A stretch of DNA of 53,753 nt, taken from positions 1-53,753 of the forward strand of contig JAFTHU010000019.1 of assembly GCA_017457215.1 (NCBI GenBank). Direction: 5' to 3'. A program made the position numbers and the translations under genes. Positions 44,659 through 53,660 of this stretch are shown here, piece after piece. The notes under the pieces were generated by a model. The model was not told where the DNA came from and ran no database searches. It saw only the letters and a program-made list of their open reading frames with translations. This stretch comes from Clostridia bacterium. GTDB taxonomy: Bacteria > Bacillota > Clostridia > Christensenellales > Borkfalkiaceae. The stretch's first letter is position 1. Each line of letters starts with the position of its first letter.

Positions 44659-45939
44659 TTACCGTTCTTTATTTTTTCTAATCGTTGCACTTTTTGCGTG
44701 CGCTTGTAAGCCTTCTTTCATGGCAAAAGCAGAAACCTTGTCCGCTACTTTTGCCAAAGCCTCTTTCGTGTAGTAACAGAATTGCGATTTTTTCACAAAA
44801 TCGTCTACGGAAAGCGGAGAAGAAAATTTCGCCGTACCGCTTGTCGGCAACGTGTGATTAGGTCCTGCGAAATAATCCCCCAAGGCTTCGGGACAATATT
44901 TCCCCATAAAAATCGAACCCGCATGGCGTATTTTATCCAAATAAGCAAACGGCTCGTCCAAGCAAAGTTCCAAATGTTCGGGCGCAATTTCGTTGGAAAT
45001 CTCTATTGCGTCCTCCAAATCGTCCGCTACGATAATTTTACCGTTATTGTCGATAGACGTACGTGCAATCTCCGCACGTGAAAGCAGAGGTATTTGCTTT
45101 TCTAATTCCTCCGCAACAGCCGTTGCAAACGCCACGCTATCCGTTACAAGCACCGCGCTCGCCATCTTATCGTGTTCCGCTTGCGAAAGCAAATCCGCCG
45201 CAATATGCGCAGGGTCATTCGAGTCGTCCGCAAGCACCAAAATCTCGCTCGGTCCGGCAATCATATCGATATCCACTTTCCCGAAAACCTGTTTCTTTGC
45301 CTCGGCAACGAACGCATTTCCAGGCCCGACGATTTTATCTACTTTGGGCACGCTTTCCGTCCCGTAAGCAAGCGCCGCCACCGCTTGTGCGCCGCCCACT
45401 TTAAAAATACGGGTAACCCCTGCCACTTTCGCCGCTGCCAAAATATCAGGATTCACGCTTCCGTCTTTCGCAGGCGGCGTTACCATAACGATTTCTTTGC
45501 AACCTGCGATTTTTGCAGGAATCGCATCCATCAATACCGTAGACGGATAGGCAGCAGTACCGCCCGGCACGTAAAGACCCACTTTATCCAGCGGCGTTAC
45601 TTTCTGCCCTACAATTACGCCGTCCGCTTTTTCGATTTGGAATCCGCTACGCACCTGCTTTTCATGAAACAACCGAATATTAGTAGCGGCTTCTTCCAAA
45701 ATCGCCACAAAAGCGTTATCGGCATTTTGATAGGCGGTATCGATTTCCGATTGCGTAACCTCCAACGCCGTTAACTGCACTTTATCAAATTTTTCCGCAT
45801 AGGCAAAAAGCGCCGCGTCTTTGTTTTGGATTACGTCCGCAATGATTTCCGCAACCACGCCCTCTACGCTTGCCGTCGGATTAAAACGGGCGAAAATCTC
45901 TTCCGCGGGGACTTCGCCCCATTTATAAATCTTTATCAT
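44659..45939 (-). CDS. hisD: Histidinol dehydrogenase
   Basis: Zinc NAD enzyme, 426 residues, the last two steps to histidine. VYVPGGTAAYPS and the motif ALAYGTESVPKVDKIVGPGN are hallmarks; the HTLPTSGTAKFSSPL end motif with zinc ligands is present. Its ATG overlaps the hisG stop as ATGA. Confidence 0.97.
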   Translation of the reverse strand: MIKIYKWGEVPAEEIFARFNPTASVEGVVAEIIADVIQNKDAALFAYAEKFDKVQLTALEVTQSEIDTAYQNADNAFVAILEEAATNIRLFHEKQVRSGFQIEKADGVIVGQKVTPLDKVGLYVPGGTAAYPSTVLMDAIPAKIAGCKEIVMVTPPAKDGSVNPDILAAAKVAGVTRIFKVGGAQAVAALAYGTESVPKVDKIVGPGNAFVAEAKKQVFGKVDIDMIAGPSEILVLADDSNDPAHIAADLLSQAEHDKMASAVLVTDSVAFATAVAEELEKQIPLLSRAEIARTSIDNNGKIIVADDLEDAIEISNEIAPEHLELCLDEPFAYLDKIRHAGSIFMGKYCPEALGDYFAGPNHTLPTSGTAKFSSPLSVDDFVKKSQFCYYTKEALAKVADKVSAFAMKEGLQAHAKSATIRKNKER

Positions 45940-46568
45940 AACTCTTTTTCATTCAGCAGAAGTTTTACTTTTTCTACCAAATCCTCAATTTCTTTCGTCT
46001 TAAATTTAAAACTTGCCTTATTCGATATCAAACGCGCGCTGATAGGAAAAATCGTTTCTACCACTTCCAAATCGTTTTCCTTTAACGTGCTACCCGTTTC
46101 CACAATATCCACAATAACGTCCGAAAGCCCCAAAATAGGCGCAATTTCTATCGACCCGTTTAAATGAATAATATCGATGTCGCGGCTTTTTGCCGCATAA
46201 AACCGCTTTGCACAGTTCACAAACTTCGTCGCTACTTTTAAAGTGTGCCGCCCATCGTCATAAAAACCTTTTTTCGCCGCAACCGCCAACCGACAAACCC
46301 CCGTCTTCATATCCAAAAGCTCGTATACGTTCGGGGAATATTCCGCCAAAATATCTTTACCGCACACGCCGATATCCGCCGCGCCACGTTCCACGTAAAT
46401 GGATACGTCCGAGGGCTTTACCCAAAAATAGCGCACGCCCTTTTCTTCATTTTCAAAAATAAGTTTCCTATTCTTTTCCTTGATGGACGGACACTCGTAC
46501 CCCGCCCGTTCGAACAAATCGTATATTTTTTCGCCAAGTCTGCCTTTCGGAAGCGCAATATTAATCAT
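45936..46568 (-). CDS. hisG: ATP phosphoribosyltransferase, short catalytic subunit HisG
   Basis: First enzyme of histidine synthesis, 210 residues, the short form that lacks the regulatory ACT-like C-terminal domain and therefore needs HisZ. INIALPKGRLGEK is the start motif; the PRPP loop reads DVIVDIVETGSTLKEN. It overlaps hisZ by four bases, consistent with hetero-octamer formation. Confidence 0.97.
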   Translation of the reverse strand: MINIALPKGRLGEKIYDLFERAGYECPSIKEKNRKLIFENEEKGVRYFWVKPSDVSIYVERGAADIGVCGKDILAEYSPNVYELLDMKTGVCRLAVAAKKGFYDDGRHTLKVATKFVNCAKRFYAAKSRDIDIIHLNGSIEIAPILGLSDVIVDIVETGSTLKENDLEVVETIFPISARLISNKASFKFKTKEIEDLVEKVKLLLNEKEL

Positions 46569-47656
46569 ACGTTACCTCCTCGCAAATCGACGCATTCACC
46601 GTAGCGCAGCCCCGTTTTACAGGTTTGCGCGCTGACAGAATAACCTTTTTTCGTCAGTTTTTCTACCATTTTCACCAACACCGTAATAGATGTTTTTTCA
46701 TTGTACAAAATCAAAACGTCCACGTCCGTAGCCGATTTTTCCTCGCGGAATCCTTCTAATAAATCCAAATACACCGCAAAACCGACAGCGCCGACATTTT
46801 TGCCCATACGCACCATCAATTTGTCGTATCTGCCGCCCGAAAGCACCCCTTCTGCTACGCCGTCGATAAAACCTTTGAAAACGATATCGCTATAATAGTT
46901 CATATCGTTCACCACCGAAAAATCAAGACGGATTTTTTTCGCATATTTCGAATTACCCAAAAGTTTGCAAAGCGTTTGCAACTTTTTAAACGCTGCTTTT
47001 GCTTTCCCTTTACAAACGGGCGCAAGTTTTTCAAGCACTTCTTGCGGCGCACCGTACGCTGTAAACAAAATAGACAAACGCTTTTTATCCTCTTCGCTTA
47101 CCCCAAACGAATCGCAAATCGACTCCGCTTCGTGTACGTTCTTTTCCGCAAGGCAAAACATCAACGCCGATTGAAATTCTCTATTTTCAGACACACTATT
47201 CAATATTGCCGACAATACCCCTAAATGGGAAACATCCAAAACGAAATCCTCGGAAATTTCAGCAAGAGATGCCGCCGCCAACGTCACCGTTTCGTATTCG
47301 TCGTATATACCAACGTCGCCGATACACTCCAAACCGACCTGGCGTATTTCCTTAAACTGTTTGGTCTTTGCGGAAATACGGTATACGTTTTCGTCGTAAT
47401 ACACTTTGCGTTTATCCGCAGCGTTTACGCTGTTGCGAATAATGGAAAGCGTAACGTCGGGTTTTAACGCCAGCAATTTTCCATCTGTATCGTTAAAAGT
47501 AATCACACCGTCGCCAACCAAAAACTCCTTATTTGTAACGTAAAGGTCGTATTCCTCAAATTTACTCATTTTATAGGGCTGGTAGCCGTATTTTTTATAC
47601 AGAGAACGGAGGGATAAAGAAATCCGTTCCTCTTCTTTTAAAATCAATTCGGACAT
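46565..47656 (-). CDS. hisZ: ATP phosphoribosyltransferase regulatory subunit HisZ
   Basis: A HisRS-fold protein of 363 residues without the anticodon domain; partner that activates and gives histidine feedback to short HisG. GYQPYKMSKFEEYDLY, LALKPDVTLSIIRN and RQVGLECIGDVG follow the HisRS/HisZ class II core. It starts after AAAGGAGG and is the first true his gene. The end is marked by poorly conserved helices, as usual in HisZ. Confidence 0.94.
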   Translation of the reverse strand: MSELILKEEERISLSLRSLYKKYGYQPYKMSKFEEYDLYVTNKEFLVGDGVITFNDTDGKLLALKPDVTLSIIRNSVNAADKRKVYYDENVYRISAKTKQFKEIRQVGLECIGDVGIYDEYETVTLAAASLAEISEDFVLDVSHLGVLSAILNSVSENREFQSALMFCLAEKNVHEAESICDSFGVSEEDKKRLSILFTAYGAPQEVLEKLAPVCKGKAKAAFKKLQTLCKLLGNSKYAKKIRLDFSVVNDMNYYSDIVFKGFIDGVAEGVLSGGRYDKLMVRMGKNVGAVGFAVYLDLLEGFREEKSATDVDVLILYNEKTSITVLVKMVEKLTKKGYSVSAQTCKTGLRYGECVDLRGGNV

Positions 47657-47680
47657 TTTTCGTCCTCCTTTTTTTACTTT

Positions 47681-48853
47681 TTAGCCTTGCCAGGCATACA
47701 CCCGTACCCCGAATACCCCTTCGATTTTTGACAGATTTTTCAGGATTTTTTCATCTGCCGCTACGTTCGTTTCCACGATTGTATAAGCAATTTCTCCCTT
47801 CGAACCGTTCGCAAGATTTTCAATATTGATCTCCTCTGCGGAAAAAGCCGAGGTGATCTGCGTAAGCATATTCGGAACGTTTTTATTCATGATACAAACA
47901 CGGGGTTTTTCTGAAAACGGAATACTCACAGACGGGAAATTAACGCTGTTTCGAATGTTACCGCAGGTCAAAAATTCGTCCAATTCCTGCGCCGCCATTA
48001 CCGCACAATGGTCTTCCGATTCCACCGTCGAAGCGCCGAGGTGCGGAATAGCGATTATCCCCTCTGCCCCCGCCGTTTCATCCGTCGGAAAATCGGTAAC
48101 GTACGCCGCAATTTTTTTATCCTGCAACGCTTTCTTTACGTCTGCCGCATTCACCAAATCTGCGCGGGCAAGATTCAAAATCCGCACGCCGTCTTTCATC
48201 TTCGCAATCGAATTTTCGCAAATCATATTTTTTGTTTGCGGAGTTGCGGGAACGTGCAACGTGATATAGTCGCAGTTCGCAAAAATTTCGTTATAATCGG
48301 ACGCCTGACGAACGGAAGGGGCTAAACTCCACGCCGCTTTCGCCGTGATATACGGGTCGTATCCCATAACGTTCATACCCAAAGATATCGCCGCATTTGC
48401 AACCATACCGCCGATTGCGCCAAGCCCGATAACCCCCAAGGTCTTTCCCGCAAGTTCATGCCCAACAAACGCGGATTTTCCCGCTTCTACGAGTTTTGCA
48501 ACCCCCGTCTGTCCCGCCAACGTTTCCACCCATTTTACGCCGCCGACGATATCGCGCGAAGCCAATACCAACGCCGCAATCGCAAGTTCTTTTACGGCGT
48601 TCGCGTTTGCACCCGGAGTATTGAAAACGACAATTCCCTTTTCCGTACATTTTTCCACGGGAATATTGTTTACCCCTGCGCCACAACGGGCAATCGCACG
48701 TAAATTATCGGGAAACACCGTTTCGTGTAACGACGCCGAACGCACCATAATCGCATCTTCGTTCTCCACGCAATCGCTAACTTCGTATTTTAAGGACGAT
48801 AACACGTCCGTACCTACTTTTGCAATTTTGTTCATCAATTTTACTTTCAACAT
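47681..48853 (-). CDS. serA: D-3-phosphoglycerate dehydrogenase
   Basis: First step of serine synthesis, oxidising 3-phosphoglycerate; 390 residues with an ACT domain at the end (about residues 315-388, serine sensor). Rossmann motif GKTLGVIGLGAIGGMVA, and the catalytic Arg, Glu and His around LNLARADLV and PHLGASTVESEDH are intact. The ATG at 48853 has GGAGAGAAG upstream; a GTG at 48880 lacks it. It lies between serC and hisZ with short gaps, so all seem co-transcribed. Confidence 0.95.
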   Translation of the reverse strand: MLKVKLMNKIAKVGTDVLSSLKYEVSDCVENEDAIMVRSASLHETVFPDNLRAIARCGAGVNNIPVEKCTEKGIVVFNTPGANANAVKELAIAALVLASRDIVGGVKWVETLAGQTGVAKLVEAGKSAFVGHELAGKTLGVIGLGAIGGMVANAAISLGMNVMGYDPYITAKAAWSLAPSVRQASDYNEIFANCDYITLHVPATPQTKNMICENSIAKMKDGVRILNLARADLVNAADVKKALQDKKIAAYVTDFPTDETAGAEGIIAIPHLGASTVESEDHCAVMAAQELDEFLTCGNIRNSVNFPSVSIPFSEKPRVCIMNKNVPNMLTQITSAFSAEEINIENLANGSKGEIAYTIVETNVAADEKILKNLSKIEGVFGVRVYAWQG

Positions 48854-48916
48854 ACTCTTCTCTCCGTTTTGTCGAAACACACAAATTTTCTCTTTGTCAA
48901 GACAAGTGTAACGTTT

Positions 48917-50005
48917 TTATTTTTTAGGATTATTTTTTGCAAATTCTTTCATAAAGGCAACCAAGGCCTCTACGCCCTCGTAGGGCATCGCGTTATAGAT
49001 AGAAGCACGCATACCGCCGACGGAACGGTGTCCCTTAAGATTTACCAATCCGCAAGCTGCCGCTTCGGAAGCAAATTTTTTATCCAAATCCGCATCTCCC
49101 GTTACAAAGGTAACGTTCATCATCGAACGGCTTGCCTTTTCTACGGGCGCAACGTAATAATCTTGCCCGTCTAAATAGTCGTATAAAAGAGCGGCTTTCT
49201 TTTCGTTAAGTTTTTTCATTTCTTCCAACCCGCCGAGGGATAAAATCCATTCGTAAACGAGTTTTGCGATATAAATGCAATAGGTAGGCGGCGTATTATA
49301 CATCGAGCCGTTATCCGCCATCGTCTTATAATCGAGCATCGTAGGCGTCTCTGCGCGCGCTTTTCCAAGTAAATCTTCCCGCACGATTACCACCGTCAAC
49401 CCCGCCGCTGACATATTTTTCTGCGCTCCTGCATAAATCAAACCAAATTTCGATACATCTACCGGTTCGCTTAAAATACAAGACGACATATCCGCAACCA
49501 ACGGAACGCTACCCGTTTCGGGTACGTAATAAAATTTCGTGCCGTAAATCGTGTTGTTGAAACACATATGCACGTAATCGGCGTCGGCTCTAAATTGTAA
49601 GCTTTCCGCTGTCGGTACAGCCGAAAAATTGATATCTTTCGTACTTGCCGCCGCCTGCGCGTCGCCGTATTTTTGCGCTTCCTTATACGCTTTGGAAGAA
49701 AACTGTCCCGATAAAATATAATCCGCTTTTCCCGACCCATTCATAAGATTTAAGGGCACGGAAGCAAATTGTGTAGACGCGCCGCCTTGCAAAAACAGCA
49801 CCTTATAATTGTCGGGAATTTGCATTACTTCCCGTAAAAGAGCTTCCGCTTCCGTAATAATTTTTTCATACACGGGGGAGCGATGACTCATTTCCATAAC
49901 AGACATCCCGCTGTTTTCATAATTCATCATTTGCGCCGCAGCCTTTTTCAACACGCATTCGGGCAACATAGACGGCCCTGCCGAAAAATTGTACACTCTT
50001 TCCAT
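48917..50005 (-). CDS. serC: Phosphoserine aminotransferase
   Basis: PLP enzyme of 362 residues, second step of serine synthesis. VYNFSAGPSMLPECVL, FLQGGASTQFASVP and AGAQKNMSAAGLTVVI with the PLP lysine are canonical. AAGGAGA precedes its ATG. It is the first gene after a promoter and begins the serine-histidine run. SerB is not in this window. Confidence 0.96.
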   Translation of the reverse strand: MERVYNFSAGPSMLPECVLKKAAAQMMNYENSGMSVMEMSHRSPVYEKIITEAEALLREVMQIPDNYKVLFLQGGASTQFASVPLNLMNGSGKADYILSGQFSSKAYKEAQKYGDAQAAASTKDINFSAVPTAESLQFRADADYVHMCFNNTIYGTKFYYVPETGSVPLVADMSSCILSEPVDVSKFGLIYAGAQKNMSAAGLTVVIVREDLLGKARAETPTMLDYKTMADNGSMYNTPPTYCIYIAKLVYEWILSLGGLEEMKKLNEKKAALLYDYLDGQDYYVAPVEKASRSMMNVTFVTGDADLDKKFASEAAACGLVNLKGHRSVGGMRASIYNAMPYEGVEALVAFMKEFAKNNPKK

Positions 50006-50084
50006 ATCGTTCTCCTTAATATTTGGGGCAAACGAAAAAATCGAATAAACCCCTCTTCTCTATCAAAAATATTGATTATGGTTT

Positions 50085-50114
50085 ATTGTATCACAAACGA
50101 TAGAAGAAATGCAA
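50085..50114 (-). promoter_or_regulatory. Promoter of the serCA-his operon
   Basis: TTGCAT (50109-50114) and TACAAT (50085-50090), 18-base spacer, minus strand. A 5 bp inverted repeat (50062-50076) starts at the predicted start. No T-box or his leader peptide is visible in the about 70-base leader. Confidence 0.62.
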
Positions 50115-50166
50115 GGATTTTAAAGGGAAAAAGCGCTTTTTTTCCTTTAAAAATCGGCTTTTTTTA

Positions 50167-50214
50167 TAAAAAACACCGAACGGACGAAAAAGCAATCCCA
50201 TTCCACCCGTTCGG
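50167..50214 (-). terminator. Terminator of the capD-cysteine desulfidase operon
   Basis: CCGAACGG (50176-50183) pairs with CCGTTCGG (50207-50214), loop 23 bases, followed by TGTTTTTT on the minus strand. A further palindromic AAAAAGCGCTTTTT hairpin lies at about 50130. Confidence 0.7.
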
Positions 50215-50243
50215 CTTGTATTTTTTTCGCTATCGGACGATAT

Positions 50244-51512
50244 TTATTCTCCGTCCAACATAATACGGATAATCTCTTTATCCGTTTCGCGCATACCTTT
50301 ATACGCCAAGCGGGAAACGCTTTTAATCGTATTTTCCACGCCCGATTTTACAATACCGTCGCCGGCAAAAAACTCGTTGCCGTTATAATACATATTCAAA
50401 CCGAGCAAGCCGCTTTCTACGGCAGTTGCAATCTTCGCGGCACAACTCGCCTTTGCCCCGTCGCAGATAATCCCCGAATCGATTGCGAGCGAATTGACGA
50501 GTGTATGGTTGATTTCCGCTTTTCTGCCGCCCAAAAGATAGGCGATACCGCACGCCGCGCCAGCCCCCGCTGACACAACGCCGCAATAGGCGGACAACGC
50601 CCCGATTCCATCCTTTAAATGTATCGTAATCAAATTAGAAACGCAAAGCGCACGATACAGCTTTTCTTTAGACGAGTGCATTCCTCTTGCGTAAACGATT
50701 ACGGGCACGGATGCCGTGATTCCTTGATTTCCGCTGCCGGAATTGATAATAACAGGCAATTCACAGCCGTTCATACGGGCGTCACTGCCCGCCGCCGCAT
50801 ACGCTTTCGCCGTAATTTTTATATCGGGCTGATAAGAACGGAGTAAAACTTTACCTACGTTTGCGCCGTAATTATTTTTCAATCCCTCTTCCGCTATCGC
50901 CATATTGTAGGAAATTTGACGTTCCAACGTTTCCGCTACGTCCGCCGCGTTCAGCGCATCGGCAAAGGCGATAATATTTTCCACTGTCAACCCGCTGCGA
51001 TCCGTTTTCGGCTTTTCCTCTAACGCTTTTTCGTAGAGTGTTACACCGTCCTTTTGTATACAGACGATATTCGTATGATTGTCTGCAATGCGCACGTACG
51101 ATTCGTGTTGTTTAGAACGGAGCGTGATGCCGATATCGAAAATCCGCGCTGTTTCAGGCGTAACCACCTCTACGGGAAAAATGTCTACCGTTTTTTTCAT
51201 CTCTGCGATTTGCGTTTCTGTAACGTTTGCAAGCGCCTCTAATTCCGCTTGAGCGTTACCGGCAACCAAACCCGCGATAAATGCAGATTTGATTCCGCGC
51301 ATACCGCCCGTATGAGGAACGGTAACACTCTTCGCATTTTTTACGATATTGCCGCTCACTTCCACGCGCGCCGAAGACGGTTCGTCCGAAAGTACTTCCC
51401 GCGCTTTCGCCGCCGCATACGCAATCGAAATAGGCTCGGTACAACCCATAGCAGGCACAAGCTCTTCTTTCAATATTTGTACAAATTGTTGATAATTTTC
51501 TTTGGTGAACAT
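50244..51512 (-). CDS. L-cysteine desulfidase / serine dehydratase-like protein (CyuA/UPF0597 family)
   Basis: A 422-residue protein of the CyuA (YhaM) family. The start VPAMGCTEPISIAYAAAKAR is the family signature, with the conserved cysteine; later cysteines in GAACGIAYLLGG and ICDGAKASCAAKIA fit the iron-sulfur cluster ligands known for L-cysteine desulfidases. They break cysteine into pyruvate, sulfide and ammonia. It follows the capD-like gene with 17 bases and is followed by a terminator. A serine dehydratase activity is an alternative. Confidence 0.88.
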   Translation of the reverse strand: MFTKENYQQFVQILKEELVPAMGCTEPISIAYAAAKAREVLSDEPSSARVEVSGNIVKNAKSVTVPHTGGMRGIKSAFIAGLVAGNAQAELEALANVTETQIAEMKKTVDIFPVEVVTPETARIFDIGITLRSKQHESYVRIADNHTNIVCIQKDGVTLYEKALEEKPKTDRSGLTVENIIAFADALNAADVAETLERQISYNMAIAEEGLKNNYGANVGKVLLRSYQPDIKITAKAYAAAGSDARMNGCELPVIINSGSGNQGITASVPVIVYARGMHSSKEKLYRALCVSNLITIHLKDGIGALSAYCGVVSAGAGAACGIAYLLGGRKAEINHTLVNSLAIDSGIICDGAKASCAAKIATAVESGLLGLNMYYNGNEFFAGDGIVKSGVENTIKSVSRLAYKGMRETDKEIIRIMLDGE

Positions 51513-51529
51513 ACTTCTAACCTTTTATT

Positions 51530-53494
51530 TTATGCCGACGGTTGGGATTTTTGCGACTCACTTACCGCTACTTCTTCACTCTTTTCCGCTTCTAATTTTA
51601 AATAACCAGCCGCCGTACAACATCTGCGTCTGTCAATCGTATACGTAGGCACAAGTTCCCGTACCCATTCTTTCATATGCTCCGTTTCGCTATGCGCCGC
51701 TTCGTCCAATTTTTCCATGGTGCTCCAAAACGTAGCTTCATCCAACGGAATGGGTTTCGCTATGCTGATTGCGCCGTTCGCCGTCTTCTGCATTCCCTCT
51801 TCCGCCATCAAACGTTCTTCAAACAATTTTTCACCTGGACGCAAGCCCGTGCACTTGATTTCAATGTCTACGTTCGGTTCATACCCGGAAAGTTTGATAA
51901 GGTTGCACGCCAAATCGTATATTTTGACGGGTTCACCCATATCCAATACAAAAATTTGCCCACTCTTGGCATACGCGCCCGCTTGCAAAACGAGAGAAAC
52001 CGCTTCGGGAATCGTCATGAAATAACGAATAATTTCCTTATGCGTAACCGTAACCGGACCACCCTCTTCGATTTGTTTTCTGAACAGCGGAATCACCGAC
52101 CCGTTCGATCCGAGTACGTTTCCAAAACGCACCGCAACGAAGTTTGTATAGCGGCTGTGTTTACCAATCGTTTGAATGATCATTTCGCAAATACGTTTCG
52201 TTGCGCCCATAATATTGGTGGGATTTACCGCCTTATCGGTAGAAATCTGCACAAACGTTTCCACTTGAAATTCTTCCGCCGCACGGGCAAGATTCAACGT
52301 TCCGAAAACGTTGTTTTTTACTGCCTCGTTGGGGCTAGTTTCCATAAGCGGTACGTGTTTATGCGCCGCCGCATTGAACACGATCTGCGGACGATATTTT
52401 TCAAATACGTCGCGAATTTTGGTTTTATCACGAATACTTGCAATCAACGTCAGTAAATTGAGGTTTGGACAATGACGTTTGAGTTCCTGTTCGATATCGT
52501 ACGCATTATTTTCGTAAATATCGAGGACAATTAAACGCGCGGGATTGTGTGTAGCGATTTGACGGCAAAGTTCGCTGCCGATTGACCCGCCGCCACCCGT
52601 TACCAGCACGGTTTTTCCTTCGATATACCCCATCACTTCGTGCAGATTCACGCTAACTTGTTCTCTGCCAAGTAAATCCCCAATCTCCACGGGGCGAAGT
52701 TTGGAAACGGATATTTCTCCCTTTGTCATTTTGGAAAGTTCGGGCAGCAAACGCACCGGACAATCACACTCTTTGCAATAAGAAAGCACATCGGCAAGCA
52801 ACCCTCTTTTTTGAGAGGGAATTGCAACGAATATCTCTTGCACGCGGTATTTTTTCGCGACGTTTTTGATATCTTGCAGTTGCCCTACTACGCGCGTGTC
52901 GTAAACACGTTTCCCTAAATAATTTTCATCTTCGTCAATGATACAAACCGCTTTATAAATGCTTTTGGGATTAAATACCATATTACGAATAAGAGTAAAC
53001 GCATCATTGTTGCACCCTACAATCATTACTCGTTTCCGTTTGCTAATCAAATTGAGATATTGCGTTTTGAAAGCCGTAAAAATTCGCTTGGAAAAACGCA
53101 ACCCCACCAAACCGACGAACAGTAAAATAACATACAGAATCACCACAAAAAAATCAACATCAAAATTATACCCAATGATAGTTAATATGATGACAAATCC
53201 CAAATTTATTATTCCAACAATCGCCGTTACAAGCGCAACCCGCAAAGCTTCGGGAAATCCAACGGAAGAAAAAAGAATACTGTACAACCCGAAAACCAAA
53301 CAAAGCGCAACCACCGCAAACACGTTTGACAACGTCCAAAAGCCGAGTACCACACTCATCCAATCAAAAGATTGCGCATTCACATTTACCATCCAATACG
53401 CACCAAGCGCCGCCAACGCACTCCATAAAATATCACAAGCGCACAAAACGAAACGCGCGATTTTTCCTTTCGGTTTTAAGTTGATTTTTCCCAT
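51530..53494 (-). CDS. Membrane-bound nucleotide-sugar 4,6-dehydratase (CapD/PglF type)
   Basis: A 654-residue enzyme: four membrane helices (about residues 12-135), a first Rossmann-like domain (about 150-260, KRVMIVGCNNDA), then the catalytic short-chain dehydrogenase domain with TGGGGSIGSE at 299-308, TAPHK-type NAAAHKHVPLME and STDKAVNPTNIMGATK. This fits UDP-GlcNAc 4,6-dehydratases such as PglF and CapD, which start the bacillosamine/QuiNAc-type sugars for glycan. The strict tyrosine of other SDRs is replaced by methionine in the last motif, normal for this group. First gene of its operon with GGAGG site. Confidence 0.93.
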   Translation of the reverse strand: MGKINLKPKGKIARFVLCACDILWSALAALGAYWMVNVNAQSFDWMSVVLGFWTLSNVFAVVALCLVFGLYSILFSSVGFPEALRVALVTAIVGIINLGFVIILTIIGYNFDVDFFVVILYVILLFVGLVGLRFSKRIFTAFKTQYLNLISKRKRVMIVGCNNDAFTLIRNMVFNPKSIYKAVCIIDEDENYLGKRVYDTRVVGQLQDIKNVAKKYRVQEIFVAIPSQKRGLLADVLSYCKECDCPVRLLPELSKMTKGEISVSKLRPVEIGDLLGREQVSVNLHEVMGYIEGKTVLVTGGGGSIGSELCRQIATHNPARLIVLDIYENNAYDIEQELKRHCPNLNLLTLIASIRDKTKIRDVFEKYRPQIVFNAAAHKHVPLMETSPNEAVKNNVFGTLNLARAAEEFQVETFVQISTDKAVNPTNIMGATKRICEMIIQTIGKHSRYTNFVAVRFGNVLGSNGSVIPLFRKQIEEGGPVTVTHKEIIRYFMTIPEAVSLVLQAGAYAKSGQIFVLDMGEPVKIYDLACNLIKLSGYEPNVDIEIKCTGLRPGEKLFEERLMAEEGMQKTANGAISIAKPIPLDEATFWSTMEKLDEAAHSETEHMKEWVRELVPTYTIDRRRCCTAAGYLKLEAEKSEEVAVSESQKSQPSA

Positions 53495-53520
53495 ACTTCC
53501 TCCGTTTTTTCACCGCCGTA

Positions 53521-53537
53521 TATCCACTACGTGGATA
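53521..53537. repeat. 7 bp inverted repeat in the capD leader
   Basis: TATCCAC, three bases, GTGGATA, beginning about six bases after the predicted transcription start. Confidence 0.6.
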
Positions 53538-53549
53538 AAGTCAAAAAAT

Positions 53550-53578
53550 ATTGTATCACAAATCTTTCACAAAGTCAA
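53550..53578 (-). promoter_or_regulatory. Promoter of the capD-like operon
   Basis: TTGACT (53573-53578) and TACAAT (53550-53555) with a 17-base spacer on the minus strand, about 50 bases before the ATG. Confidence 0.78.
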
Positions 53579-53630
53579 CCTTTTTCAACTGTTTTTACTG
53601 TTGTCAAAATATGTTGTATAATTTATAATT

Positions 53631-53660
53631 AAATGCGAAAATAAAAGTTCGCATTTTTTT
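53631..53660 (+). terminator. Plus-strand terminator-like hairpin at the window edge
   Basis: AAATGCGAA (53631-53639) pairs with TTCGCATTT (53648-53656), loop eight bases, followed by TTTT on the plus strand. No plus-strand gene precedes it here. The rest of the edge, 53661-53753, has one more inverted repeat (TTGCCGAAA/TTTCGGCAA) and no gene I can support. Confidence 0.5.

Noticed and set aside
50006-50243. Serine or histidine T-box before serC
   Set aside because: The leader from the predicted start is about 70 bases and lacks the T-box motif; only terminators and a promoter are seen.
53601-53629. Plus-strand promoter TTGTCA-17-TATAAT at the right edge
   Set aside because: Its start would fall inside the stem of the next hairpin, so a functional transcript is unlikely; the AT-rich region gives such boxes by chance.
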